From: AWTP1-13 sp033764875
GTDB lineage: Bacteria; Pseudomonadota; Alphaproteobacteria; Rhizobiales; Hyphomicrobiaceae
Assembly (NCBI GenBank): GCA_033764875.1
Contig: JANRIO010000088.1
Coordinates: forward strand, 1-64,000
Reading direction: 5' to 3'
DNA length: 64,000 nt
In this document: piece by piece, positions 25,935-35,297 of the stretch
Layout of the letters: the number at the start of each line of letters is the position of its first letter
Position numbering within the stretch: position 1 is the first letter of the stretch
Made by a program: the position numbers and the translations under genes
Notes under the pieces: model-generated
The model's database searches: none
What the model saw: only the letters and a program-made list of their open reading frames with translations
What the model was told of the DNA's origin: nothing

Positions 25935-25980
25935 GCGCGCTCCTTCGGGCGTCCGGCGCCCTCGATCCGTCGTTGCCCGC

Positions 25981-27030
25981 TCACGGCGTGATCACCACGC
26001 GGCCGACGACGCGGCCGGCGCGCAGGTCGTCCAGCGACCGGTTGGTGTCGGCAAGCGGGCGCGTCTCGACCGGGATCTGGGAAACCTTGCCGGCCTTTAC
26101 AAGCGCCAGCATCTCCTGGGCCTCGGCCGGCGAGCCGACGTAGCTGCCCATGATGGTCAGCGCCCGCAAGGGGAACATCGGGACCGGGAGCTGGAAGGAG
26201 CCGCCGATGAGGCCGACGACGATCGCCGCGCCGCCCTTGGCCACCACGCCCTGCGCGAAGGCCAGCGACTTGTCGGAGCCCGCGAAATCGACGGCGGCGC
26301 CAACGCCCCCGCCGGAGGCCTTGGCGATGGCCTTGCGGGCGCCGGCATCGGCCGGGTCGAAGGCCTCGGCGGCGCCGAGCTTCAGGGCAGCCTCGCGCTT
26401 GGAGGCCTCGATGTCGGCGACGAGAATCGGGGCATCGCTCAGGGCGCGGGCGAACTGCAGGCCCATCATGCCGACGCCGCCCAGCCCCACGATCAGGATC
26501 GGCCCCGCCTTCTGGAAGGCCACGGCCTTCTTGACGGCGCTGTAGCCGGTGAGGCCCGAGCACATGAGAGCGCCGGCGAAGGCGGGATCGATGCCCGCCA
26601 CGTCGAGCAGGTAGCGGGGGTGCGGCACCATGCAGTGGGTGGCGTAGCCGCCGTCGACGGTGATGCCCAGCGCACGCGGCGCGTTGCACAGGTGCTCGTC
26701 GCCGCGCTGGCACAGCCCGCACTTGCCGCAGCCGATCCAGGGGTAGGCGGCATAGCGGGTGCCGATCGCGACGCCCTTGGCGTCCGGACCCATCGCCTCG
26801 ACGACGCCCGCGATCTCGTGGCCGAGCGTGAACGGCAGCTGGCGGCCGGCGCGGACGTCGAGCTTGTTGCTGCCGCCGAGATCGAAATAGCCGTCCTGCA
26901 GGTGGATGTCGGAGTGGCACACGCCGCAGTGGGAGACGCGCAGCAGCACCTCGCTGCCCTGCGGCACCGGCGTCGGGGTCTCGGTCGATTGCAGGGGTTC
27001 GGCGTAGGCGACGAGCGATTGGCGCTGCAT
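25981..27030 (-). CDS. Zinc-dependent alcohol dehydrogenase, medium-chain family
   Basis: 349 residues. Catalytic zinc ligands are C35 in SHCGVCHSDIH, His/Glu in TLGHEIAGVV, and a later Cys in MCSGLTGYSA. Structural zinc cysteines are in CGKCGLCQRGDEHLC. NAD-binding motif IVGLGGVGMMGLQ. It oxidises primary or secondary alcohols or reduces aldehydes; the substrate is unknown. ATG 27030 (MQRQSLVAYAEPL) is chosen; the frame remains open well upstream but overlaps another gene. It is 46 nt upstream of panE on the same strand, so possibly one operon. Confidence 0.9.
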   Translation of the reverse strand: MQRQSLVAYAEPLQSTETPTPVPQGSEVLLRVSHCGVCHSDIHLQDGYFDLGGSNKLDVRAGRQLPFTLGHEIAGVVEAMGPDAKGVAIGTRYAAYPWIGCGKCGLCQRGDEHLCNAPRALGITVDGGYATHCMVPHPRYLLDVAGIDPAFAGALMCSGLTGYSAVKKAVAFQKAGPILIVGLGGVGMMGLQFARALSDAPILVADIEASKREAALKLGAAEAFDPADAGARKAIAKASGGGVGAAVDFAGSDKSLAFAQGVVAKGGAAIVVGLIGGSFQLPVPMFPLRALTIMGSYVGSPAEAQEMLALVKAGKVSQIPVETRPLADTNRSLDDLRAGRVVGRVVITP

Positions 27031-27359
27031 GGGGGCGTCCTCGGGTTGGTTTGCGCCGGAGATTAGCAGATTGTGCCCGCGGGTGAAGGTGATGGGCTGG
27101 GCGGCGCGGTCGAGGCAGATGTGCGGTGCGAGCCGGAACGGGCCAGGCTCGTCCCTGATGCCTGCGCGGAGCCAGAGCCGGCGTGCTGGCTTCCTCGCCG
27201 CTTGCGCGGATCCGCCCGCGTGTGGATGAAGCGGTTTTCGGGGCAGACCCTGTCGCACGCGCGAGTTCACGTCGCGGAGTTGCACGCTACCCGCAGCGGC
27301 ACCGTCATGCCAGAGGAAGCGGGCCTGCGGACCACTCCCAGTCTGTGCATCCGCCTCTA
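27031..27359. other. Intergenic region upstream of the alcohol dehydrogenase
   Basis: 329 bp between two minus-strand genes. I see no gene, clear repeat or terminator. The part next to 27030 must carry the dehydrogenase promoter. Confidence 0.5.
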
Positions 27360-28142
27360 TCAGAATGCCACCAGGCGTGCGTAACCCTGCTCGAGCGACT
27401 CGGCCAAATGCTGGCGGTACTCGTCGTGGAAGGGGCTTTCCGAACCGATCACCCCCAGCGCGCCGTCGGCGAAGGAATCGCGCTTGAGGTAGACGATCGG
27501 TGCGCTCACCGGGACGAAATGGGAACGCTGCTTGTTGAGGGTCGTGATCAGGCCGCGCATTGCCCCGGTGGGGTCGATCTGCGAGACCATCACCATGCGC
27601 ATGGCGCCCTTCGTCAGCGACACGAGATGGATGTACATCGACGAGGTCGGAATGTAGAGCCGGCCGCGGTGCACGAATGGCTTGTCCGGGCGATCCCGCT
27701 CCTGGAACAGGAGGCTCGGCCACGCATCATCCCAGGTGATGTCGGTGCGGTAGGCCAGCATCGCGCCGGCCTCTGTGAACGAGGGCCGGATGGTGAGGTA
27801 GCTGCCGAGGTAGTGATCGACGCCGGCGCGGGTATAGGCGCCCATGTAGGCCGGCGCGGCGCGGGCCGCCGCCGGCCCCTCGGTCTCCGGCGCGTCGCGG
27901 GCATCGGCCTCGGGGCGGACGTCCGGCTTCCAGGTCCGCTTCACCCTGTCGAAGTCGAGGCCCAGGACCATGCAGACGTCGAACAGGGTCTGATCGCGCA
28001 CGGCCTTGCCGGCGAGCAGGTTCTGGATGGTCTTCTCATGGCAGTCGGAGGCGTCCGCAAGCTCGGCTTGCGTCATCTTCTTCTCGATCATGGCCGTCTT
28101 GATCAGGCCGATCGAGGTCGTGAGCCTTCCGTCCGCGCGCAT
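27360..28142 (-). CDS. Helix-turn-helix (XRE-like) regulator with C-terminal sensor-like domain
   Basis: 260 residues. N-terminal HTH at about 15-60 (MTQAELADASDCHEKTIQNL) is Cro/CI-like. A 35-residue Ala/Glu/Pro linker follows, then a distinct domain (about 100-260) with aromatic and beta-like segments such as AGVDHYLGSYLTIRPSF, then TSSMYIHLVSLTKGAMRMVM. This looks like a ligand-sensing or dimerisation domain but I cannot name it. MRADGRLTTS is the only suitable start before the HTH. It is 115 nt downstream of the TauE/SafE gene on the same strand. Confidence 0.75.
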   Translation of the reverse strand: MRADGRLTTSIGLIKTAMIEKKMTQAELADASDCHEKTIQNLLAGKAVRDQTLFDVCMVLGLDFDRVKRTWKPDVRPEADARDAPETEGPAAARAAPAYMGAYTRAGVDHYLGSYLTIRPSFTEAGAMLAYRTDITWDDAWPSLLFQERDRPDKPFVHRGRLYIPTSSMYIHLVSLTKGAMRMVMVSQIDPTGAMRGLITTLNKQRSHFVPVSAPIVYLKRDSFADGALGVIGSESPFHDEYRQHLAESLEQGYARLVAF

Positions 28143-28257
28143 CGCATGCCCGCCTGCAATGCCTTCTCGTGCAGCTTGTGCCCGGCGAACAAGACCTCGG
28201 CAAGGCAAGGTCGCCGGTTTTCCAAGGCCAACTGCCGGCGCGCGGCGCGGCCGCCCG

Positions 28258-28983
28258 TCAGGAGACGGCGGCGCCCCAGAGCAGCACCAGGCCCGCCACG
28301 ACAAGCAGGGCGTCCATCAGGGCGCGGAACTGGCCGGGATCAAGGGCGAGGACGAAGCGCTTGGCCAGCCGCGAGCCGAGCATCAGGCTGGCGCCGATGA
28401 CGAGGCCCTTGACGATCGTCTCCAGGGGCAGGGCGTCGAAGCTGCGGAACACGAGCGTCTTGGTGAGCCCGATGGCGATGGAGCCGAGGGCCTCGGTCGC
28501 GAGAAAGGCGCCCTTGACGAGGCCGTAGGCGAGGAAGAACGGCGTGTTGACCGGCCCCGTGGAGGCGACCATGCCGGAGGCGAAGCCGATCACGGCCCCG
28601 ACGCCCGCAAGGTGCCAGGCCTCGACCCTGAGGCCGCGGGCAAGCAGCCAGCGGCGGGCGGGAACCATGGCGATGAACAGCCCGCCAAGCGCGGCCTCGA
28701 CGACCCACGGCTCCAGCAGCAGGAGCGTGCGCGCGCCCAGAGCCGCCATGGGCACGGCGGTGGCGCAGTAGTAGGCGTTGGCGCGCCAGTCGATGTTACG
28801 CCACCAGACCAGCACGCGCGCCAGATTGGCGAGCAGCGCGCCGATGGCCATGATCGGCACCGCCTCCTTGGGTCCGAACGCGAGCATCAGGACCGGCATC
28901 AACATGATCGAGGCGCCGAAGCCCACGATGCCGGACAGCGTGCCGGAGACGAGGCCGAGCGCCAGGATTGCGATCCACATCAT
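28258..28983 (-). CDS. TauE/SafE-family (sulfite exporter-like) membrane permease
   Basis: 241 residues, about eight membrane helices, the size of the family. The repeated half-motif is visible (GTLSGIVGFGASIMLMPVL, and GFASGMVASTGPVNTPFFLA). Members export sulfite, sulfoacetate or other organosulfonates or anions, but most are uncharacterised. The next gene downstream is the HTH protein, which might regulate it. The substrate is unknown. Confidence 0.9.
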   Translation of the reverse strand: MMWIAILALGLVSGTLSGIVGFGASIMLMPVLMLAFGPKEAVPIMAIGALLANLARVLVWWRNIDWRANAYYCATAVPMAALGARTLLLLEPWVVEAALGGLFIAMVPARRWLLARGLRVEAWHLAGVGAVIGFASGMVASTGPVNTPFFLAYGLVKGAFLATEALGSIAIGLTKTLVFRSFDALPLETIVKGLVIGASLMLGSRLAKRFVLALDPGQFRALMDALLVVAGLVLLWGAAVS

Positions 28984-29225
28984 GCTCGTTCAGGTTTCGA
29001 CGGCCATGCGCGCAGGCCCTGGCTCGGTCCCGGTTGGACCCTGACCGGGGGAGATCCGCTCCACATCGAGCGGACCGGCAGCGGCCACCTCCGCCAAGTG
29101 TTGCCGTGCTTTCAGTGGGACGCGCAACCGCAGGCGCGGCAGATGTGCGTTTCCCGCGGGCGTTGCCTTTGCCGGCTTTTCGGCACGCCCTCGACGCGGT
29201 TGGGCCCGCGCGGCGAGGGCATCCG

Positions 29226-29642
29226 TCACGGGGGCCGGCGGGATGCGATCATCTCGATGGCGCGGGAGATGCCGGCGAGGAAGGTGCCGGCCGCAAACAG
29301 GGCGACGACGATGATCTGCAGCCAGTCCTCCACAGGCTGCTTGGCGAGGATGTAGTCGGAGATGTTGGCGTCGGCGGTCGCGTAGCGCGCGATCACGGCG
29401 TCGCGCTCGGCCGCCGCGGCCCTGACATCCTCGTCCGGCGCCTTGAGGGCGCGCAGGGTCGCGATACGCGTGTCGAAGATGGCCCGGGTCTGGATCTGGG
29501 AATTCTGCTGCATGCTGAACGAGGCCAGCCGCCACTCGATCTCACGCTTCAAGGGGTCGACGTAGAAGATCTGCGTCGCGGTCGAGGCGAGGAGCAGCAG
29601 GATGCCGATCAGCTCGCCCCAGTGGTGAAGTCGCAATCCCAT
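29226..29642 (-). CDS. Small two-helix membrane protein, unknown function
   Basis: 138 residues from ATG 29642. N-terminal helix LIGILLLLASTATQIFYV (about 11-28), a charged helical middle with RAIFDTRIATLRAL, and a C-terminal helix WLQIIVVALFAAGTFLAGI (about 107-125). Longer in-frame starts overlap the divergent gene at 29943 and lack a signal. Both ends would sit on the same side of the membrane, with a 75-residue loop. Family not recognised. Confidence 0.65.
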   Translation of the reverse strand: MGLRLHHWGELIGILLLLASTATQIFYVDPLKREIEWRLASFSMQQNSQIQTRAIFDTRIATLRALKAPDEDVRAAAAERDAVIARYATADANISDYILAKQPVEDWLQIIVVALFAAGTFLAGISRAIEMIASRRPP

Positions 29643-29942
29643 GCCGTCCCCCGCACTGGCCTCAGTGGCGGGAGCATACACCGGAGCCGGCGGTGCCGGG
29701 ACGGGCCTCAGATCGGCTGCTTGCGGCCAAGGCCAGCGGCTCGCCGGCGACGGATGTGCCGGCGCAGATGACCCTGAGGTTGGGGCGGCGCGAGGCCTCG
29801 CACCGGAGATGCCACCCGCAAGCCACGAGGCGCCGATCGGGGCCCACGGGCTCAGCGCGGATGTTCCTCCGGGAACGGCGCGCGGCGACGGCGCCGTGCA
29901 GGCTCCACGACGGCATTGGACAGATCCAGAGAGGTGCATTGC
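29643..29942. other. Divergent promoter region
   Basis: 300 bp between two divergent small membrane-protein genes. No repeat, operator or gene is evident. Confidence 0.45.
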
Positions 29943-30308
29943 ATGGCCCGCGCGCTGCGCATGGTGATGCGGACTTTGCTTGTCGCGGTGCTCGTCACGG
30001 TGCTCACGGCCGGCGCGGGGGTTGTGATCGCGCGGCTCAGCCTGCCGGCGAGCGCGTGCGCGGTGAGCGAGGCGAGCATCGGAACGCTGGTGCTGGAGAG
30101 AATGCGCGAGGCCGACGTCATCGTCAGGCTCGGGTGCGACGGCGTGCGCACGGTCGAGCTCGATCTCCAGGGGCTGCGCATGGAGACGGTTGCGTGGCGC
30201 GGCGATGCCTGGCCCTACGCGCGCTTCGAGGCGACGCTGATCAACGGCGTGCTGCACGGCACGCGCAAGGTGTGGCTGGATTTGAACGTGAGCCGGCTGA
30301 AGGGGTGA
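29943..30308 (+). CDS. Small secreted or membrane-anchored protein, unknown function
   Basis: 121 residues from ATG 29943. N-terminal hydrophobic segment MRTLLVAVLVTVLTAGAGVV (about 9-28) could be a signal peptide or anchor. The mature part is about 90 residues with two cysteines (SACAVS and LGCDGV) that may form a disulfide. ATG 29916 is an alternative start. It converges with the VWA-protein gene beyond a perfect hairpin. Family not recognised. Confidence 0.6.
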   Translation: MARALRMVMRTLLVAVLVTVLTAGAGVVIARLSLPASACAVSEASIGTLVLERMREADVIVRLGCDGVRTVELDLQGLRMETVAWRGDAWPYARFEATLINGVLHGTRKVWLDLNVSRLKG

Positions 30309-30444
30309 GCGACCCTGCCGTCGCGGCATTTGCTAAGGTCGCAGCCGTAGAATGCGCATCGCTCTCAGCAATGCATTCCCGGACTGCGCGAACGCGCCGA
30401 TCCGGCAATTTGGAGCATTGAACGTGAAACTCCATTGGGCAGGA

Positions 30445-30478
30445 TCCCGGAAATCGCGCTCGCGCGCGATTTCCGGGA
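30445..30478. repeat. Perfect 15-bp hairpin between convergent genes
   Basis: TCCCGGAAATCGCGC (30445-30459), loop TCGC, then its exact reverse complement GCGCGATTTCCGGGA (30464-30478). No T-tract on either strand. It is located between the 3' ends of two convergent genes. The TCCCGG ... CCGGGA ends resemble the REP-like elements near 22.7 kb and the array at 50.2-51.1 kb. Confidence 0.8.
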
Positions 30479-30544
30479 ATGCACAAGGTGGGCCCGGGGA
30501 TTCGATCGAGGAGGCAGGTCGGAGGTGCGACGCTTGCCACCCCT

Positions 30545-31720
30545 CTATCGCATCAACTCCTTCATGGCGCCGTCGAGGCCTTCCAGCGTCAGGGGGTACA
30601 TGCGGCCGCCGACGAGGTCGCGCATGATCTTGATGGAGGGCGTCCAGCCCCAGTGGCTCTCGGGCACCGGGTTCAGCCAGACGCAGTGCTCGTAGACGTC
30701 GGTGAGGCGGCTCATCCAGGTGGCGCCGGCCTCCTCGTTCATGTGCTCGACGGAGCCGCCCGGCACCTGGATCTCGTAGGGGCTCATGGAGGCGTCGCCG
30801 ATGAAGATCACCTTGTAGTCGCTGGGATAGGTGTGCAGCACCTTCCAGGTCGGCGTGCGCTCGGTCCAGCGGCGGCCGTTGTCCTTCCACACGAACTCGT
30901 AGAGGCAGTTGTGGAAGTAGAAGTACTCCAGGTGCTTGAACTCGGTGCGGGCGGCCGAGAACAGCTCCTCGGCGGTCTTGATGTGCCAGTCCATGGAGCC
31001 GCCGACGTCGAAGAACATCAGCACCTTGACGGTGTTGCGCCGCTCGGGCCGCATGTGGATGTCGAGGTAGCCCTTGTGGGCGGTGCCCTTGATGGTGCCG
31101 TCGAGATCAAGCTCGTCGTGGGCGCCCTCGCGGGCGAACTTCCGCAAGCGGCGCAGCGCCACCTTGATGTTGCGGGTGCCGAGCTCGACCTGGTCGTCCA
31201 GATCCTTGTACTCGCGCTTGTCCCAGACCTTGATGGCGCGGTTGTTGCGATTGGTCTTCTGGCCGATGCGCACGCCGGCCGGGTTGTAGCCGTCGGCGCC
31301 GTAGGGCGAGGTGCCGCCGGTGCCGATCCACTTGTTGCCGCCCTGGTGCCGGCCCTTCTGCTCCTCGAGGCGCTTCTTGAGCTCCTCCATGATCTTGTCC
31401 CAGCCGCCGAGGGCCTCGATCTTGGCCTTCTCCTCCTCCGACAGGTAGCGCTCGCCGAGGCTTCTCAGCCATTCCTCGGGGATCTGCCCCTCGAGGGCCT
31501 CGCTCATCAGCTCGAGGCCCTTGAAGACGTGGCCGAACACCTGATCGAACTTGTCGAGGTGGCGCTCGTCCTTCACCAGCGCCGCGCGCGAGAGATAGTA
31601 GAAGTGCTCGATGTTGCGGTCGGCGAGATCGGCCTGCAGCGCCTCCATCAGCGTCAGGTACTCCTTGAGCGTCACCGGAACCTTCGCGGCTTTCAGCTCA
31701 TGGAAGAAGGTCACGAACAT
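30545..31720 (-). CDS. CoxE-type von Willebrand factor A domain protein
   Basis: 391 residues. The N-terminal 230 residues are mainly helical, with MFVTFFHELKAAKVPVTLKE as a family opening and a basic, Gly-rich linker (GRHQGGNKWIGTGG). The VWA domain follows: MIDAS DVGGSMD (238-244), then later Thr/Asp positions around FIGDASMSPYEI. Members of this group usually pair with a MoxR-type AAA+ ATPase that remodels metal enzymes or complexes (CO dehydrogenase CoxD/CoxE). No MoxR gene is adjacent here. The role is therefore inferred only from the family. Confidence 0.87.
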   Translation of the reverse strand: MFVTFFHELKAAKVPVTLKEYLTLMEALQADLADRNIEHFYYLSRAALVKDERHLDKFDQVFGHVFKGLELMSEALEGQIPEEWLRSLGERYLSEEEKAKIEALGGWDKIMEELKKRLEEQKGRHQGGNKWIGTGGTSPYGADGYNPAGVRIGQKTNRNNRAIKVWDKREYKDLDDQVELGTRNIKVALRRLRKFAREGAHDELDLDGTIKGTAHKGYLDIHMRPERRNTVKVLMFFDVGGSMDWHIKTAEELFSAARTEFKHLEYFYFHNCLYEFVWKDNGRRWTERTPTWKVLHTYPSDYKVIFIGDASMSPYEIQVPGGSVEHMNEEAGATWMSRLTDVYEHCVWLNPVPESHWGWTPSIKIMRDLVGGRMYPLTLEGLDGAMKELMR

Positions 31721-32001
31721 GGGGCTATCGCTCTATGCAAGGATGGTCGCGGGGCGCGGCCGTTCGGCCACAGTCCAGGTTGCAGGCGCCTTTCATCATA
31801 TCCGAAGGCTGACATAAACGCCAAATCGGCTTACGCAATTTGCCTTGAGCAAGCGTGTTGGGCTCGGGCGTTGCCAAGTTGCACTTTCCACAGGATGGCG
31901 TGGTCTTGGCGCGGTGCGGTGGCTTCGGACGGAGGATTTTCTCGCCCGGGAGTGCCATAGTCATCAGCGGATAGATTCGGCTGGAGGGGGAACCTACTGA
32001 C

Positions 32002-32382
32002 ATGACAAGCTTGGCACAGGAGCTCGAGGAGATGCGGGTTCGCATGAACGAGCTCGCTAAGAATGAGCAAGGCCTGATCATGGCCCTCGGCGATGCACTC
32101 AGCCGGGCCGATCACAAGCTGCTCGACGACGTCAGAAATCTCTCCGCGGAGCACGAGGCGCGCCGCGGCGCCATCCTGAAAGAGCTGCAGAGCCTCGCCG
32201 CACGGCTGGGCGCGCTGCCCAAGCCCGGCGACCTGTTCGCGCCGCTCGGCGCCACGCTGCCGCCGTCCGATCCTTACGGCATGCATGGCCATCCGCAGCA
32301 GCGCCAGGACTGGCGCCGGCAGAGCGTCAGTATCCAGGACGAGCTCAACAAGCACCTGAGCCAGCGCGCGTCGGGCCACTAG
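32002..32382 (+). CDS. Small coiled-coil protein, unknown function
   Basis: 126 residues. Residues 1-70 form a likely coiled coil (LAQELEEMRVRMNELAKNEQ). A Pro/Gly hinge around 73-100 is followed by a Gln/Arg-rich tail. A purine-rich GGAGGGGGAA about 8 nt before ATG 32002 is a good ribosome binding site. It is divergent from the VWA gene and convergent with ycjF. No family assigned. Confidence 0.65.
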   Translation: MTSLAQELEEMRVRMNELAKNEQGLIMALGDALSRADHKLLDDVRNLSAEHEARRGAILKELQSLAARLGALPKPGDLFAPLGATLPPSDPYGMHGHPQQRQDWRRQSVSIQDELNKHLSQRASGH

Positions 32383-32610
32383 GCCCCCGCTCTCTCTCCA
32401 GCTTTCGGTGGGGCGGCGTGCCAAGCGCGGCCCCGCCGGCTCCGCGTGGCAGGCGGCCGGATCCGATGGCGTGAACGCCGACACGGGCGCCGCCCGGGGC
32501 GCATTCCGCTGCTTCAAACTCGGATGCGCTGCATGGGCTTGATGGTGCGGGCATCCCCGCGCGACACGCACTGATGTGACGGCGATCGGCTCCAAGTCCG
32601 CGGTTGGCCG

Positions 32611-33654
32611 CTACCTCGCCGCGGATTTGTCGCCGTCCTTGGATGCGAACAGGGGCTTGAGCGCGTCGGCCAGGATGTCCCTGGCGCGCGGGGCCCGGAC
32701 GGCCAGGAAGGGCAAGGGGCGAATCAACTCGATCGCCGCCACGCCGATGCGGGCCGTCAGCGCGCCGTTGAAGGCGCCCTCGCCGAGGCGCCGCGAGAGC
32801 CGGCGCAGAAGGTCCTGCCCCAGGAACTGGCCCAGGAGATCATCGGTCAGCGCGAGCCCGCCGGTGGCGATCATGTGTCCGACGACGAGGCGCGCCAGCC
32901 GCAGCACGCCGATCAGGCCCGGCCTGCCGCCGTAGATGGTCGCGAGCAGGCGCAGCAGGCGCAGATTCTCCACGAGCACGTAGCCGACCGAGATGGCGGC
33001 AAGCGGCGACAGCGCCGTCACGGTGGCGACGCGCTTGGCCGACCGCGTCACCACCTGGCGGGCGGTGACGTCGAGCCTGGCCACGATCTCGCGGTCGGCG
33101 AGCGCCAGCAGCTCGCCAGGGTCGTGCACGTCGCGCGCGTAGTCGCGAAACCGGCGCAAGGTCCACGCCGTCTCGGGGCGGCCAGCATAGAGCGCGGCGA
33201 CGCGCAGCGCCGCCTGCTTCTCGCGGGCCCGGTCGCGGCCGTCGATGGCCTCGCTGACGGCGCGGCGAAGCCGGTTTAGGCGGGAGAGGCGGGTGAAGCC
33301 GACAATCTCGCGCAGCACGATCATGGCGAAGGCGAAGGCGGCGAGCCCGAGACAGCCGGTCACCAGCCAGCCGAGCCAGTCGTCGCGGGCCAGCGCCAGC
33401 GAGACGAGGCGGTAGAACCAGGTCATGGCGCCGAGCACCGCCGCGCCCAGGATGGCGGAAGCGAGAATCGAGCCCCAGCGCAGGCCGCGGTCGGCTAGGT
33501 CGGCGAGCGTCGGGCGGGAGACGGCGACGGCAGCGTCGGCGGCCGCCACGTCGGGGGCTGCGGGCGGCGGATCGGCGGGCTCGGGCTCGGCCACGAGCGC
33601 GGGATCGTCCGGCGCGAACACGCGCGGGCTCCTCAGCTCTGGCGCGTCGCTCAT
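32611..33654 (-). CDS. ycjF: YcjF/TIGR01620-family membrane protein (DUF697)
   Basis: 347 residues. A Pro/Ala-rich lead (about 1-50), then two membrane helices (ILASAILGAAVLGAMTWFY and LVTGCLGLAAFAFAMIVL), a basic helical region, and a conserved C-terminal domain with ATVTALSPLAAISVGYVLVE. It partners the GTPase-like YcjX. ATG 33654 overlaps the ycjX stop by 4 nt (ATGA), showing translational coupling. Longer frames overlapping ycjX were rejected. Confidence 0.88.
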   Translation of the reverse strand: MSDAPELRSPRVFAPDDPALVAEPEPADPPPAAPDVAAADAAVAVSRPTLADLADRGLRWGSILASAILGAAVLGAMTWFYRLVSLALARDDWLGWLVTGCLGLAAFAFAMIVLREIVGFTRLSRLNRLRRAVSEAIDGRDRAREKQAALRVAALYAGRPETAWTLRRFRDYARDVHDPGELLALADREIVARLDVTARQVVTRSAKRVATVTALSPLAAISVGYVLVENLRLLRLLATIYGGRPGLIGVLRLARLVVGHMIATGGLALTDDLLGQFLGQDLLRRLSRRLGEGAFNGALTARIGVAAIELIRPLPFLAVRAPRARDILADALKPLFASKDGDKSAAR

Positions 33655-35114
33655 TGCAGCAGGTCTCCGATCAGGAACTCGATGGCGCGGTCGAGGCGGA
33701 TGTGGGGAAAGGGCGGCGCCTCGCCGGAAGGCGCATCGAGGCCGAGGCGCGGCGGGCGGAAGCGCGGAAACTCGACGGCGGGCGCGGCGCCGGGGGGACG
33801 CGGCCGGCGCAGGATCGCGGCCTCCTCGGGCAGGTCGCCAGGGAAGATGCCGGCCTCCGTGCGCCCGTCGAAGACGCGGCCCGCGACGCGCTCGCCCGCG
33901 AGCGGCGTGCCGACGATCACGGGCAGCATCTGGCGGCCGGAGCGGGCCTCGGCCTCGCGCGTTGCCCGCAAGGCGGCCAGCGCCATCACCTTGACGCCGG
34001 CGCCCGCCACCTCGGCCCGGGCGATGGCCTGGTCGGCCAGCATGCGCAGCACCGCCTCCAGCCGGTCGTGGCTGGCGTGATGCAGGTGGTCGGCCTTGGT
34101 GGCGGCGAACACGATGCGGTCGACGCGGTGAGAGAGGATGGAGGAGAGCCAGGTGTTGGCGCCCGGCCGGAAGGCGCGCAGGACGGCGCCCATGGCACCC
34201 TCCAGGTCGTCGAGCGCGCCGGGGCCGGCGTTGGCGGCGCCGAGCGCATCCATCAGCACGATCTGCCGGTCGATGCGGGCGAAGTGATCGCGGAAGAACG
34301 GCTTGGCGACGTGGGATTTGTAGCTCTCGAAGCGGCGGGCGAGCATGGCATGCAGCGAGCCGCGCGCGGCGGCCTGGCCCTCGGGCAGGGCCAGCGGGAA
34401 GAAGGTGAGGAGGGGCGAGCCCTCGAGCTCGCCAGGCAGCAGGAAGCGGCCGGGCCCCGGGGCTGCAAGCGCCGGGTCGGCGGCGCGGGCGGCACGCAGG
34501 TAGCGGGTGAACAGATCGGCACCCTTGAGGGCCGCCTGCTCGCTGGCGGCGGCGCCCGCATCCAGCGTGCGCATGAAGCCCAGCCACTCGGCCGCCGCCG
34601 GCGTGCGCCGCGGCGCCTCGGCGTCCTGCAAGGCCGATCGGCACCAGGCCTCGTAGGTGGTGTCGATGAGGCCGAGGTCGGCCAGCCATTCGCCGGGGTA
34701 GTCGACGATGTCGACGTGCAGCCGCCCGGAGCCGAACGTGCGCCTCAAGGCGTGGGTGGACCGGTAGCCGATGGTGAGCCGGAGCTGGCTGATGCGGCGC
34801 GTGCTCTCGGGCCACCGGGGCGGGTCGGCGGCGAGATCGGCCAAGTGCTCCTCGTAGGCAAAGCGCGGGACCGAATCGTCGGGCTGGGGCTCGAGATAGG
34901 TGCGCTCGATGCGCCCCTCGGCCATGGCCTGGAAGTAGGGCAGGCGGCCGCCCGAGAGCAGTGCGCGGACGAAAGCGGTGATGAAGACGGTCTTGCCGGA
35001 GCGGGCGAGGCCCGTCACGCCGAGACGCAGCGTGGGCGTCATCAGGTCGGCGAAGCGCTGGCCGGCGCTGCGCAGGGCCGACGTGGCCTGAAGCTGGAAG
35101 TCGCTGAGATCCAC
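33651..35114 (-). CDS. ycjX: YcjX-family GTPase-like protein (DUF463)
   Basis: 487 residues, usual length. The P-loop is GLARSGKT (35-42). The family opening MDLSDFQLQATSALRSAG and internal blocks such as VHVDIVDYPGEWLADLG (as LHVDIVDYPGEW) and RIVFAATKADHLHH (switch/G4-like) are present. YcjX structures show a nucleotide-binding domain; in E. coli the gene belongs to the phage-shock/stress context. It precedes ycjF with a 4-nt overlap. The cellular role is unsettled. Confidence 0.92.
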   Translation of the reverse strand: MDLSDFQLQATSALRSAGQRFADLMTPTLRLGVTGLARSGKTVFITAFVRALLSGGRLPYFQAMAEGRIERTYLEPQPDDSVPRFAYEEHLADLAADPPRWPESTRRISQLRLTIGYRSTHALRRTFGSGRLHVDIVDYPGEWLADLGLIDTTYEAWCRSALQDAEAPRRTPAAAEWLGFMRTLDAGAAASEQAALKGADLFTRYLRAARAADPALAAPGPGRFLLPGELEGSPLLTFFPLALPEGQAAARGSLHAMLARRFESYKSHVAKPFFRDHFARIDRQIVLMDALGAANAGPGALDDLEGAMGAVLRAFRPGANTWLSSILSHRVDRIVFAATKADHLHHASHDRLEAVLRMLADQAIARAEVAGAGVKVMALAALRATREAEARSGRQMLPVIVGTPLAGERVAGRVFDGRTEAGIFPGDLPEEAAILRRPRPPGAAPAVEFPRFRPPRLGLDAPSGEAPPFPHIRLDRAIEFLIGDLLQ

Positions 35115-35250
35115 CCGCGTAACACCTTTCGATGCCCTAGCTAGGGGGTCGAAAGGATCACGGCAAGGGCTTCCACACGGCGGGGCGACCTACTGCCGGT
35201 TGGCGCGCAACGGGTTGCGCGCAGCGGCCGCGCCACGTGCGCGCGGGAAC

Positions 35251-35295
35251 CTGGAGCGAAACGTGCGCCCTTCGGCCTGACGTTTCGCTCTCCAG
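35251..35295. other. Imperfect hairpin between ycjX and the SPOR gene
   Basis: CTGGAGCGAAACGT (35251-35264) pairs with ACGTTTCGCTCTCCAG (35280-35295) apart from a 2-nt bulge. It lies just beyond the stop codon of the minus-strand SPOR gene, so it may end that transcript, although no T-tract follows. Confidence 0.55.
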
Positions 35296-35297
35296 GA

